Shown piece after piece: positions 34,486 to 46,699 of a stretch of DNA of 64,000 bases. The number at the start of each line of letters is the position of its first letter. Positions within the stretch are counted from its first letter, which is position 1. The position numbers were made by a program, and so were the translations under genes. This DNA is from Clarkia xantiana subsp. parviflora (taxonomy: Eukaryota; Streptophyta; Magnoliopsida; Myrtales; Onagraceae): contig JAPTYO010000010.1 in the NCBI GenBank assembly GCA_036873135.1, positions 7,602,634 to 7,666,633 of the forward strand, in the 5' to 3' direction. The notes under the pieces are model-generated. The model saw nothing but the letters and a program-made list of their open reading frames with translations. It had not been told where the DNA came from and did no database searches.

Positions 34486-35101
34486 TTGATGGCAGATGAA
34501 CGTGGTAGTAGCATCTTCTGCTCTGGCTGGTTACAATCTGTAGATACAGTCTCTGTAGTCTGTACCATATCTATGTAGAATGTACAATTGACTGTTATTA
34601 CATATTCCTGTCTGGTGTATTTGGTCAAAAAGTTTTTTTCTTGGAAATTGGGCCGAAAATGTTTTTTTTTTTCATGGGTTGTTGATAACTTGATAGATTC
34701 AGTTTCTTATTGGTTTTTTTAATAAAGGTAGAAATATTGGACGATTTGGTTGAGCTGCGAGTTAGATCAGGTTGTAAATATAGAGCATTGAGTGAGGTAT
34801 TGAAGAAATACAAAATGTGGTAAAATTCAAATAGATCAAAAAAAGAAAATTGCGATCCATTTAAAAAGTTGATTTTTTTTTTTTATTTAAAAAAAGGTCA
34901 AAATTTTACAAAATAGTGGGAGCCATCGAAGAGACGCAATCTCAATTTCTCATATCATATCAAGTGGCGGCTTCGCCGTTTCTGCACCCGCCAAACTTCT
35001 TCTCCAAGTATTTTCCTTCCTCCACCTCCGAATCGTTTCCTCTGACGGGAGACGCTTCTGGTGGAAAATTCTTGGCCAAATCGATTGCCGATCGTTCCAC
35101 C

Positions 35102-38100
35102 ATGTCGAACCGCTACGCCCACAATCAGCACAGGCAAGATTCCAGGAGCCAGAAGAAGTTTGTGCCGAAATCGCAAAATGCGGCAGCTGTGGATGGAAAC
35201 CCTACCCCGACGCTGTCTGATTCCCTCAGGAGATCCTCGGCGCAGCAGGCCGGAGGAAGCTCATCGAGCAGCGGAGGAGCTGGAGCATCATCCACAAGTA
35301 GGGTGCGGCTTGGTGACGGTGGAGAATGGGTTTCTAATAGAAATCCGAACAGTAGATTTGTGAATTACTTGCCTCAAGATGAAGCTGTGGCTGTGGGGTT
35401 TGGTGCCAGTGAGGGTGGACTTGATCCTGTGGAATCGCAGCGAGTGGCGGATCTATTGAACAGGGAGCTGTCTCGATTGCTCAAGTTGAACCCCAGGGAA
35501 TTCTGGAAAGAGGGTAATAATTGGATATAGCTCTACCTTTTATATTGTTGTTGATGATTGGCTTTTCTGTATCTATTGCCTTTATTGGATTTAATGGTGG
35601 CTAGTCTTATGCTTCTGTGCTGGACATTATGTGCAGTTGCTGGAGATTCCTCATTACATGAATTCCTGGATAGCTTCCTGAAGTTCAGAAGCAGGTGGTA
35701 TGACTTCCCTCATCATAGTGCCAAAGGAATAGTTGCAGGGGTCATTGTTGGAGACGTTGAATTAAGTCATCGTGTTTTCATGCTACTTTATCGAATGTAA
35801 GTTTCATCTGACTGGAGAAGCTCATTATCACTCTTTTGCCTCGTACTACATTTTCATATTTGTGCTTCTTCTTTCAATTTAGTTCATCGAATAGGGATCC
35901 AGGTGCTCGAGCTGCTGATGCCCTAAGTGCTGTAGACCATGGAGGTTGGTTGGCTGCTCTTTATTTGCATTATACATTTATTAGCTTATGCTAAATTCCA
36001 CATAACATAAACCAGAAATGCTTTCTTCAGTTAATTTCCATTGTTGCTATTATATTTGGATTGGAACCATTTATCTATACTTTGGAAACTTGTTCTTAGG
36101 GAGCATATTATGCAAGTACAGTTTTTAAAGGTTATATTTTAGATACTTGTCGTTTTCTATGAAGTATGAACTCTGGTATTGTTAATTAATTCCATGTGTA
36201 GCCCTCTTGCAGGAAAAGAAGTTGCTTGATTTACCTAAGTTGTTGGACATTTGTGCCATATATGGTCATGAAAATGAAGAGCTAACTAGGTCACTGGTGA
36301 GGATATTTCTTCACAATATTGGATTCCTACTTATCCATCTTTTTGATATATCGAAATGCAGAAAGGCTTAAATAATATATAGGGAGCTTTGGAATTATTC
36401 TTGGGCCCTGAAGTAAATCCAAAATATTGTTAAGGCTTTTCTGAATACTCCTAATGAGATGTAAGTTCGATACCGAAGTCAAACAATGGTTTGGTAGGAA
36501 ATGAATGTTACAGATAAGGAGGACTTAAGAATATTGAGCTTTAGTTGTACCGGTTCAGGTTAGATAGGGATTCATTTTCTATGACAAAATTGGTTGGTGA
36601 CAATATATTTATCTTCCAGGTCTCCAATGCACTTAAGGCCCAGCCGTGGGTCACTTACAATTTATCAGACATCGCTTCCCATTTCATGAGAATCATGCAG
36701 ACAATGCAGGACCGCTGCACTACATCTTTGGAGGTGTTATTTCTTGTCCTCTTGAATATCCATCAACCTCATAATGACTAAGGAGTAACTTTTTGATTAC
36801 TTTGTCAGGCTTAACTCATTTACCCTAGATTTATAGTTATTTACTCTAGATATAATATTCATCCTTGTTAGAGGGATCACTTTGTTTCATTAATTATGTA
36901 TTAACTTTATTTGTCTTAGTTTTCCAGTGTTATGTCATCCTCAATTTATTTTACGTTCCTTTTGTGTATCCATGCATTGAATTGCTAGCCAAATTGAAAT
37001 TATTGGGTTTTATGCAGATTCTATCTGTCCCTGGAATTTGTGAAGACAATGGTATCAACAAGCTTCACTCTGACTTCTTGGAGGTGTGATGGCCTCTCTA
37101 AATGCTTCATAACAGTATAACTAACATAAATTATTAACTCCTTGTTTTTTTTAATACCTCATTCTTCACTTCAGCTTTTAAACGCAAACACTGATTCACT
37201 GGCATTGGGACTTCAGAACTGTCTAACTTTTTTTTTTTCCCTATACGACAATAGGTGATGGACTTCATAAATGATGCTATCTCATCCATGGATGCTTTCC
37301 TAGATGCATTCAGACATGCAGCAGTATTTTTCCTATGTCCCATTGACACAAGGTACAAGTTAGTTATGCATAGTCAGTTTCTCCATTTTCGGTAGTCGGG
37401 GATGCATACTTTGCCTGGTTATCTGTTATACATAAAAGGTATATCCTGTCTGTTCTGATAGTCGGGATAACTTTTTTTGTGCCACATTAATATCTGACCC
37501 TGCAAGTGACTATATCTTCATTGAGAATGTTTAACCTGCAGAATTGTATAAGTTAGTCTCATTTCATTTGGCTGAGGTTTAATTATGTGTGGTCATCTGA
37601 TGGAAAATTTCACAGCAACGGAAATGATGACCTGCTACAGACAGTAGTGAAGCTACACGATTCATTGTTGCCGTCTCTACAGAAAGGTCTACAGAGCATC
37701 TATTCGTCTGGTGATGTGACTTTATTAGGCGATTCAGTAAAATCCACAACTACTATCAGTTTGAAGATGTTATCCTTGAGATTAGTCAAATTTGGTTGGA
37801 AATTGCTAGACACATGCTATCTGAGTGCAGAAGCGGTTGAGGATAGTTCCATTATACCATACTCAACAAAGATTCTCCCATCCAAAGTAGATGATCCCAT
37901 GGTAAGGGGAGAAGTTATACTTCAAACTTTTAGGGAAATAAGCAGTTTGTCATTGCAAGTTCAAGAGAATCAAAACCATGAAACATTCCTTCACAAAATC
38001 CAAAGGAGTTACGACATTGTCAGCAGGGCCCAAAGCTTGCAGAGCAGTGGTAAGTGGTTTGATAGTTTGATCCATTATTCAATTACAGATTCAGATTTTT

Positions 38101-39522
38101 AACTTTTGCGCGGTTAATAACTATGCAGGGTGGATAGTCATAGATGATGAGCAGCTCCAATATTTATCCAATGTAACAGGGTCCACTCTGCGCCCTTCAA
38201 CTGAAGCAACACCTTTCATGCCCAGCCGGGTAGTATCAAGCAATGACAAAGCCCAGATGGACGAAGATGCAGTGGTTTTGGAATCCAAAATCAGCCAAAT
38301 AAAGGACCTTTTCCCAGATTATGGTAAAGGGTTCTTAGTGGCTTGCCTTGAAGTGTATAACCACAATCCCGAAGAAGTGATTCAGAGGATATTGGAAGGA
38401 ACTCTTCATCAAGATCTTCAGTCTTTAGACACTTCGCTTGAAACCGCACCATTACCCAAAACTGCAACCACTGCAAGTACAAAAGACAAGGGGAAGGGGA
38501 AAATTATAGAATATGATAGAAGAGGTCCCTCAGAAAACCCTGCTCCTCCATCTGCTTCCACAGATAGGCAAATCCAGGGATCCTCATCCTCCTCTTCTTC
38601 ATCTGGAAGATTCATAAGGAAGTCTAGGTCAGATAAGCCCGATCCTGTAATTTTAGATACGAGAGATCAAAGGGAAACCGCGAAGATTAGTAACTTAGCT
38701 GCACAATATGAATATGAAGACGAGTACGATGACTCGTTTGATGACCTTGGTTTGAGTGGAGTTGAATCGGGATTTGAGGACAGTGAGAAGTTGAATGTGG
38801 GTTCTACAGAGACATCAGGATCTTCATCTTCTTCTATATCCAATTCAAAATGGGGTTCAAGGAGGAAGCCTCAGTACTATGTCAAGGACGGCAAGAATTA
38901 CAGCTACAAGGTGGAAGGTTCAGTTGCTGCTGCGAATGCAGGTGAGGCATCTCTGCTCAACCAAGCGCACAGTGAACTGATCCATGGGCTTGGGCGTGGT
39001 GGGAACCTACCAATGGGTGCGGTAAGGAAGCTAGAGGAATATCATGCCGTGGAAGAAAGGCAAGAGCATGACGGTGCAGAGAGTGGTGGAAGAGGCAGTG
39101 GTTGGAACCCTAACCCTAACCCTAACCCTAACCCTAGAGGAGGAGGAAGGGGGAGAAGAGGAGGAAGAGGGTTTCAAGATAGTGAAGGAGGAAGAGGAAG
39201 GGGAAGAGGTTTTCCGGATGGTGTAGGAAGAGGGTTTGAAGATAGTGAAAGAGGAGGAGGAAGGGGAAGAGGTTTTCCGGAAGGTGGAGGAAGAGGGTTT
39301 CAAGATAGTGAAAGAGGAGGAAGGGGGAGAGGTTTTCTGGGTGGTGGGGGAAGAGGAAGAGGGTTTCCAGATGGGGGGCAAGAGAGTCAAGTGAATGATT
39401 CATCTGAAGAAGTAGGAGGTTTTGGAGATAACAGAGGGAGGGGAAGAGGTGGTGGTGGTAGGAATCACAACAGGAAAGACAGAGCCATGAAGAAACACTT
39501 TGCAAGTGTGAGCGGTCGATAG
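35102..39522 (+). CDS. CUE-domain protein, ASCC2-like (At1g27752-like)
   Basis: Nine exons, 35102-35513, 35637-35796, 35883-35944, 36202-36296, 36620-36733, 37018-37083, 37255-37352, 37616-38049 and 38129-39522, join to 944 residues. The start at 35102 (MSNRYAHNQ) was chosen over an in-frame ATG at 34916. Residues about 110-480 form the conserved ASCC2-like helical region (FLKFRSRWYDFPHH, QPWVTYNLSDIASHFMR). A CUE ubiquitin-binding domain sits near 535-580 (ISQIKDLFPDYGKGFLVACL). The C-terminus is a Gly/Arg-rich tail with repeated RGRGFPDG and RGFQDSE units, suggesting RNA binding. Animal ASCC2 binds K63-linked ubiquitin and the ASCC3 helicase in alkylation repair and in splitting collided ribosomes; the plant role is inferred from that. 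Confidence 0.92.
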
Positions 39523-40234
39523 AAAGATTCTTTATGGAGGGGGGCGACGAGTTTGTGGTATGTATCAAAAAGCCATGAAAACTAATTTTTCGTGTTTGTT
39601 CGACATATATAGCTAGCTCACTCTAGAATCTGAATTTGAATTATAATGTGTTTTTTTTTGTTGTTGCTTATGATGATGAGGTTGCTATATAGTATGCTGC
39701 ACAGAATTTTCCTTAGAGAAGAAGGAACAAAGAAGCAATTCCTTAATAATATGCAGAGTTTTGTAAATCTTAGTATTCCTCCAAATTTGAATTTTTGGTC
39801 ACAAGTGATTGATGGTGTTGAAGAATGATATGCAGGTCCATACTAAGTCAGTCTTAACTTTGAATTTTTGGTCACAAGTGATTGATGGTGTTGAAGAATG
39901 ATAAACAGTCTTTTGGTTATTGGTGGTGTTGAAGAATGAATGATTTTTGGTCAATAGCATTTGTCTAAACAGTGGAAGAAGAAGAATGATGAACCAAAAG
40001 AATAAGGGGCCTGAGGTTGTTGATCGCTTATGTCAAATTTCACAACAAAGTTGAAACTTCAGATAGTTAATATCAACAATTTAAACTTCAGACACTAAAA
40101 TTTCACATTTGACAAACTTAAGACAGTTTGTAGGTTCTTAACCCAAATATACAAAGACTTTGAACTTTAAAACATAACTCAAAATTAATACAAGACTAAT
40201 CTAAAGTTTAACCATATATGCGCTGTCCAGTTTT
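39523..40234. other. Shared 3' flank of two convergent genes, with a short duplication
   Basis: This holds the 3' UTRs of the CUE gene and the SAT32-like gene, whose stop codons face each other 710 bp apart. A 45-base phrase beginning TTTGAATTTTTGGTCACAAG occurs at 39786 and again at 39859. No additional gene is seen. Confidence 0.6.
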
Positions 40235-43200
40235 CTAGTAGTAAACATTTAACTCTGATAACATTCGCTGCTTGTTCAAATATTGAGTCCTTGCCTTGTT
40301 AACGACCGAGTTTGGCGACTTATACAATCTCTGAAACAAAACAACACGGTCGTTGATTAATGTTCAGAAAACCGGATCTAGTAAAGTACCAAAGCAACAA
40401 TTTGGATGAATTTAAACTGACCTTTTCTTCCTTGGACATTTTACGTTCACCGCCTAGGTTATACTTCTTCTTTGGCGTGAAACCGAATATATCATGAAGC
40501 AACTCATTTTCCTACAACAACCATCCATCCATCAGAAACCAAACCAAACCAATACATACAGAAACTAACAACCCTTCGACTACAAACCTGCATGTGCTTC
40601 ACAAAGCCACCCCCGAGGAACCGCTTTAGAAAGTTTAACTGCCAAAAAAGAAATCAACTTTACTATGTAACCCCATAACCATAACTAATTCAATAACAGG
40701 GTGTTATAAAAACACATATTATCAATTTGGGTTATAGAGTTTTTTTTTACATATGTTTGACCAAAGTAGCTCTTGATGCCATATGTTTGTTTTTGTACAT
40801 TTTTGGTGTCATATGTTAACATTTTGTATACTTTTGATGCATCCGTTACTCAACAGTCATGTTTGACTGTTAAGTGCCCATGTGCAAGTCACGTGACTTT
40901 CCCAAGTTTCATTTTTGTTCAATTTAGTCCAGGTTATATATCTAACTTTTTATTTTTGCAATTTAATCATAAGGGCAAACCTGTATTAACTCGGACCAAG
41001 TAGATGTCTGCACCAAATCCCTACCAATCTTCAGCGATGACTCGGGTTGGTATCCTTCCTACAGTTGCATCACAGAATCCATTCATGTATGGAAAAAAAA
41101 ATCAATAAAAGAATACATTAAAAAAAAACTAAAGCCGAAATAATTACCTCGAGAAAATCTAGAATATCCTTAAAAACATTTCTTTGGTTATTAAGGTCCT
41201 TCTTAGCAGAACCCTTGCCTCCTGCTTCCACAGAAAGATTTCTAACTTGGATCACAGCTTTTGCTCTCAGTCCTTGTATGTGTATTATTCCATCTCCAGC
41301 TTCTTTGGAATCAGCAGATACTTTCTCTAATGTTCCAATCTCAAACATCAATGCTAAAGCCTCTCCAGCAGCAATACGCACAGAACGGTCCTCCTTATCT
41401 AGAAGACTTAAAATGTAAGAAAGTGACCTGTACATCATGGAGCAATTCAGTCATCAAGTTGAAGAAAATTTCCCAAATTTCTAAACTGGAAGTATCTATG
41501 GGTTTACACTTACTCTTGCCAATTTTTAAAATTCAATCTCCAGCCGGCCATAGAAGTGAAAAGAAAAGCCCATGAAGACACCATTGCAGCTAGTATTGCT
41601 GGTGTAGTTTTGATTCCAACTACCTTTAATCATTGGGGGAAAAAAAATTAGAATTGTAACAAATAAGCCAAAACTAGCATTCAATGCAGCAGAAGAAAGT
41701 TCATATTTTGGCTTAGATAATGGAGAATGAACTCACATTAGAACCTAATTTGGGATGAACAATTTGCCACATAATCTGCATTGCTTTCTCTGTCTCATCT
41801 TGATCGTTTGCTCCAATAAATGTGACAATGGCAAGGCATTCAAGTAGCTGTATGGCAAAGAATCAAAAGCATTATTAACATGGACCGGCTGACATATTTA
41901 GTATATACATATATATTCATTTTAGAAAAGAGGGATTCGACTAAATTTTTACCGACGGAATTTTTGGCCCAGAACCAGACTTAAGAGCCAGTGACAGTAC
42001 AGGAATAGTTTCTTCCAATATTTCTCGTGCTCTATCCCCAGATCCAACTGTCAAAACCAACAATCCTGAAAACAAAAATGGCTTGAGTTTTTTTTTTTTT
42101 TTTTTTGTAAAAATAACATACAAAAAAAATGGAGCAGTTGGCAGGCCTTTATAAAAGATTACATGCTTACCAATAGTATGAGCAGCTAAAGCTATTTCAG
42201 TAGCTGACCCCTTCTTGATTGAAGCTATACATTGATGTAGTAAGGTCACAAACCTGAAAAGACAAAAACAAGGAACTGCATGAACAACTAAATTATTTAT
42301 CAGAAATACACAATCCAAAGTGAACAATGATGAAAATAAAAACTAGAACAATGGTGAAAAGAAAAGCAATGTAAATAGATGATTACTTCTTTTCAACAAA
42401 CTCATGCTGCAATTCGCTGCTGAAAGCCTCTATGATCACGCCCAGAGCTTTCTCCCTTGTGGTTCCTCTGCAGTTCAAAGCAATACAAAACATTGAAAAA
42501 TAATGGTCTATTTAAGGTTATCTATCGAAAAATAAGGTTAACTTTAAAATAAGGATTCATCTATCGAACACAAAAAGTGCCTTCTAGCTGCAAACCTATT
42601 ACGAACAATTACCTCTTTTCAAACAAAGCTTCAAGAGCTTGATCGAGCAGAGAATCTTTCTCAACGTGCACCTCATCGTTTACTGCCACTGATATTCTAT
42701 CAGACCACATGGTCGAAGCTGAACTTACACTACTAATATCATCATCATCATCATCACTAAGTAAATCCAACATGGCAGCATGTTTACGCTGTGAACTACC
42801 TGTAAATTGGTAAAGAGCCTCAGAATAATCAGCATAATGTACCCTTTTTTTACTAAAAAAAAAGTTCAATTGCCAACAAGAAACAAAGAAAAAGATACAT
42901 AACATACTGGAAAGTGGTTTACACACAGACATGTATAGGACCTCTACCAAAATACTATACTCTGCAAATTTAGGTTTTTTTTTTTTTTCTCAATGTTACT
43001 AGGAATCGTTAGCATGGCTCAGAATAGTAAGCACTCTAATATCACAATTAAATAATTGACTTTTCAATCACTCTCCATTCAATATATAACCCCAAAAACA
43101 CCAATACTCAAAATCCCGAAAGTAACTTAAATCAGGTAAGAGTGGAACAGGGAGCCATAAAAACCCTAGACGCAATCAGAAGTCTCAAAACTGAACCTCG

Positions 43201-43238
43201 ATCAGTCAAGAGAACAAGAGAGACTTACGTTTCCCCAT
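40235..43238 (-). CDS. SAT32: Interferon-related developmental regulator family protein (SAT32-like)
   Basis: Twelve minus-strand exons, 43238-43229, 42799-42613, 42467-42387, 42253-42171, 42065-41953, 41847-41737, 41623-41514, 41427-41148, 41058-40981, 40638-40588, 40511-40422 and 40330-40235, join in frame to 429 residues. Features are an acidic Asp run near residue 20 (LLSDDDDDD), a helical IFRD repeat region (ALEALFEKRG to GDRAREILEET), and the conserved IFRD C-terminus (NFLKRFLGGGFVKHMQ, ENELLHDIFGFTPK) with a basic tail. In Arabidopsis SAT32 (At1g27760) supports salt tolerance; animal IFRD proteins are co-regulators, and IFRD2 binds idle ribosomes. The first exon is only 10 nt. Intron 9 (40980-40639) is mostly transposon-derived. 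Confidence 0.92.
40690..40978. mobile_element. Foldback-family fragment inside intron 9 of the SAT32-like gene
   Basis: The sequence shares one arm's phrases with the element at 6879-7681: GTGCAAGTCACGTGACT, TTTTGTTCAATTTAGTC and TTTTTATTTTTGCAATTTA. It also shares CATATGACACCAAAA (in inverse) with the 2.3-3.0 kb copy. It reaches to within a few bases of the exon 9 donor (GT at 40980-40979). The opposite arm is absent or too diverged to see. Confidence 0.6.
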
Positions 43239-44212
43239 ATTGCTTCTTTTCTGGAGACGGCTCTATAGGTTTGGGCAGACGTCAGAACGGTGAACAAGGT
43301 TGACCAGAGAGCTGAGGATGCTTAGCGAGCAATAAGAGATTAACGGAAACGAAGGAACGCGCAGCAGGGTTAGATCGAGAGACGATATATATATATGTAT
43401 ATATATACATGAAAAGATATATAGTGAGAACGAAGAGAAGGAGCGTATGAGTAGAGAAATCCCATTTGTTTGGGGAATTAGCGAATAGCGGCGTAGAATG
43501 ACTGAATGAATTCCATACAAGCCGTGGCTCTGTGGATCGGCCACGTGGCACCGTTTTTATTGAGAGAATATTCTCTATTATTTTAACAATTAATTAATTT
43601 TAAAAAAAATTAAATATAATATTAATTTTATATTTTATTATATATTTAATGTAGTTGATTATAGTAAGTTTTTATATTGCATATATTTTATATTTATGTA
43701 GATTTATATATTATGGTTATTTATATTATATATATATATTATTTATGTATTTTATACATTGTGACCATATATAATATATATATATATATATATTGATATT
43801 ATATTTATGTAATATTAAGATTTTACAATAAAAAGTCATACGCAACGGCTACAATCCAATTTTATATAGATATATTATTTAAATATAAAATTAGGCGGCT
43901 TCAGAAACTTTACAGTTGAATTGTATTAATTTAAATAGAAACTTTAAAATAGCAATCTCTTTATTTATATAGATATTTTTTATTTTAAATAAACACTAAA
44001 ATAGAAGAAAATTATTTTTTAAAATTTTTAGTTACTTAATATATTATATATAAACTTCTAGAGATATAATTAAATTAGGATATGCAAACTGTGGAAAAAT
44101 GCTCATGTGTCGATCAATAAAGATGTGTGAATTAAATTAGTATATTACTATTTATAATATTTAATATAGATATAATAGATATATAGGATAAATCGAAGAT
44201 AGATGAAGTATA

Positions 44213-44272
<60 letters not shown>

Positions 44273-45497
44273 TGAAAATTCTATTCATAGACTGTAAATA
44301 AATTATTTTAAGTAGAGCACTACAGACTACTTATAACCTTAAATTACAAAAGGTTATATTTTTAGTTTACATCCACACCTTCCTACTTTGAACTAATTCA
44401 CCGAGTAAATTACTTTGAACTCCAGTCGTGGGCAGTCTTCCGGTCAGTAAAACTTCATCTCCGGCAAACTACTACGGTCGGGTCTTCGTTATTCTTAGTA
44501 ACTGATGACATGCCTTTTTTTTTTTTTTCAGTTTCAATGGGTGATCTGCAGAGGAGCATTACCGCGTTCGGAGCAGCCCGACTATGCTGCACACGAAGTT
44601 GATGGGCTTACAAATGTCACCCTATTAACAAGTATTTTTATTAAAACGATTTATTCCTAAAGAAAATACATCCCGATCCTATTATTTTTCGCGTAAGATC
44701 CCCTATTATTTGTTTATGATATTAAGATTCCCTTATTATTTTAAAAAAGTATTTATTATTATTTTGTAATACCTCATTCAAGCCATTAGCCCATTAGCTT
44801 TTTACTTGAAGAATGTGGTTGTAAAATTTATTATTTAACTCTTTAATAGAAAATAAATTATAGTTAATTAATATAATATTGTCCTACGAGAGGTCAAATT
44901 AATAGGATAACTCGTAGGTCAAATTAATAGGATAAATGAAAATGATCTAAATCAAACAATATGTTGGAAAATATAGATTTTAGTACTAACATGTTTTAAA
45001 ATATACAACAAGTTCCGAAACAATTTTAATTGGTACTTCTTTCAATCATCCGTCTAAAATTGTCGTCAAATAGATTTTAAATTTAAAAAATTAACCGAAT
45101 ATTTTTCTAAATATCAAATAAAGACATAATAACTTATACTAGTGTTACAATAGTGTCCCGATTCGATTGAGACTCAATTGATACTCAGTCGGTTATTGCC
45201 CGATTTGATTCAGTTATAACATTTTTATACGTCACTAGTGTTTACTTGTGATACTTTAAAAACTACTCAGTTAATTTTGTACATTTGAAATATATTTAAC
45301 AACAATTTTGTAGAGCTGATTAAATAAAGAAACAATTATTATTGTTTTTAAATATGTTGTACATTTTCAAACATGTTAGTTAAAAAAAAAAAAAATCAAA
45401 CACGTTTTATATTTAATATGATTTTTCCAATAAATAAAATTATATATTAAATATTAGAAAAAAAAAAATTACAAAATGTATCCATTATAAATATTCT
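43239..45497. other. AT-rich intergenic DNA with a 54-bp TA repeat
   Basis: The first 300 bp are the promoter and leader region of the SAT32-like gene on the minus strand. A pure TA run covers 44216-44269. Around 44440-44620 the composition is less AT-rich, and a short frame starting ATGGGTGATCTGCAG near 44538 reads MGDLQRSITAF before diverging; it may be a gene remnant. No complete gene is seen. Confidence 0.5.
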
Positions 45498-45677
45498 GGA
45501 TATGTCATTAATGGAACCACGGTGGACCAGATGCTGATAAATACGAGGAAGGCGGAGTCGATCGACGTTGACGTGGTGGAGATCCACCTTGATTGCCTGA
45601 GGAGCTTTAATCCAAGACTTGACCTCGAGATACTCATCAACCGGTCTCCTCTTCCAACACGTGTCACTTACTGGTGA
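45498..45677 (+). pseudogene. Fragment of 3-dehydroquinate dehydratase/shikimate dehydrogenase gene
   Basis: Sixty codons read GTTVDQMLINTRKAES, then VDVVEIHLDCLRSFNP, then LEILINRSPLPTRVTYW, and stop at TGA. This matches the start of the type I dehydroquinate dehydratase domain of the plant bifunctional shikimate-pathway enzyme, where the pattern is VEIRLD...FNP...SPLPT..TYR. The substrate-contacting Arg of EIRLD is His here, the catalytic His and Lys lie beyond the fragment, and no continuation was found. It is therefore a captured or decayed piece. The surrounding DNA is AT-rich with no splice context I can defend. Confidence 0.7.
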
Positions 45678-46699
45678 ACTTTAACTTAGTATAGTGAATT
45701 AGTTCAGAGCAGATGAAACTAAACATAAAATAAATCTAAGACTAAGACTAAAGTAATCTTATATTTTTATAGTAATTTAATTTATTTAAAATAATTAGTG
45801 GTCTAAAATTTAAATTCAAGACTAATGTAGTCTGTATTTATATAGTAATTTATGTAAAATAATTAATAGTTTACTAATAGAAATCTGATTATAATATGAT
45901 ATATCGAGACAAATATGTCACTTTAAAAAGGCCTATATTAGAGCCGATGACCTATGCCAGGAGCCCATTCTAGGTTGGGCCGATCTTGACCAGGTCAAGA
46001 ATATATCTATTGTATTGAAAACAAATTAAAAAATCTCCAGGGAAATTGACTAGCACAGTATCAACGAAAGACTAATAGCGACGACATTTCTGGAGATATT
46101 TTAATCAAAGATTAAAAAAAATAGTAAAATCTAAATTATATTAAGTATTAACTTAATTAAATATATTTTTTATCCGGTTTTATATCTTCTCATAATTTAT
46201 TAATATATTATATACATAAAAGTCGCTTCTCGAGTATTTGATGTTTTAGTGGCAAAAAAAGTAATTGATGTTTTGGCTTTAATAATAAATATATATATAT
46301 ATATTCAGCACAAAAGTATTATATACCACCACACCATATCAAGAACGAATGGTAGTAGAGTATGCAATTGGTTGTAGGGACAACCCAACACATGATACGA
46401 TATATGACAGGAGACCCCAATATTTGTTCATTCACCAAACCCATAAAAAACCAAAACTATAATTCCCTTACTTCCAAGAAACCGTCAAACTTCACGTCTC
46501 CAGCCAATCCGTTTTCGGTTAAATATTGTTTGACTTAATTACTTGGATTGGAGGACTCCGTCATTTCTCCTCACACTTTTTCTTTAATTAATAAATAATT
46601 TACATTACCATATGTATCATCGTATATACTAATTTATATATATACTTCCAAAATAAAACCAGATGAACGTTTCTTCCGTGGGTTGGTGAGCGGGTTCTT
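45678..46699. other. Intergenic DNA, no gene seen
   Basis: About 1 kb of AT-rich sequence that includes the 3' flank of the ARM-repeat gene. Nothing further was recognised. Confidence 0.55.

Noticed and set aside
34916..35101. Upstream ATG at 34916 as the start of the CUE protein
   Set aside because: In frame, but the extension is not typical of the family, while MSNRYAHNQ at 35102 resembles the usual N-terminus. Not fully excluded.
39031..39568. Minus-strand open frames opposite the CUE gene tail
   Set aside because: They mirror the Gly/Arg repeat of the sense exon and have no independent support.
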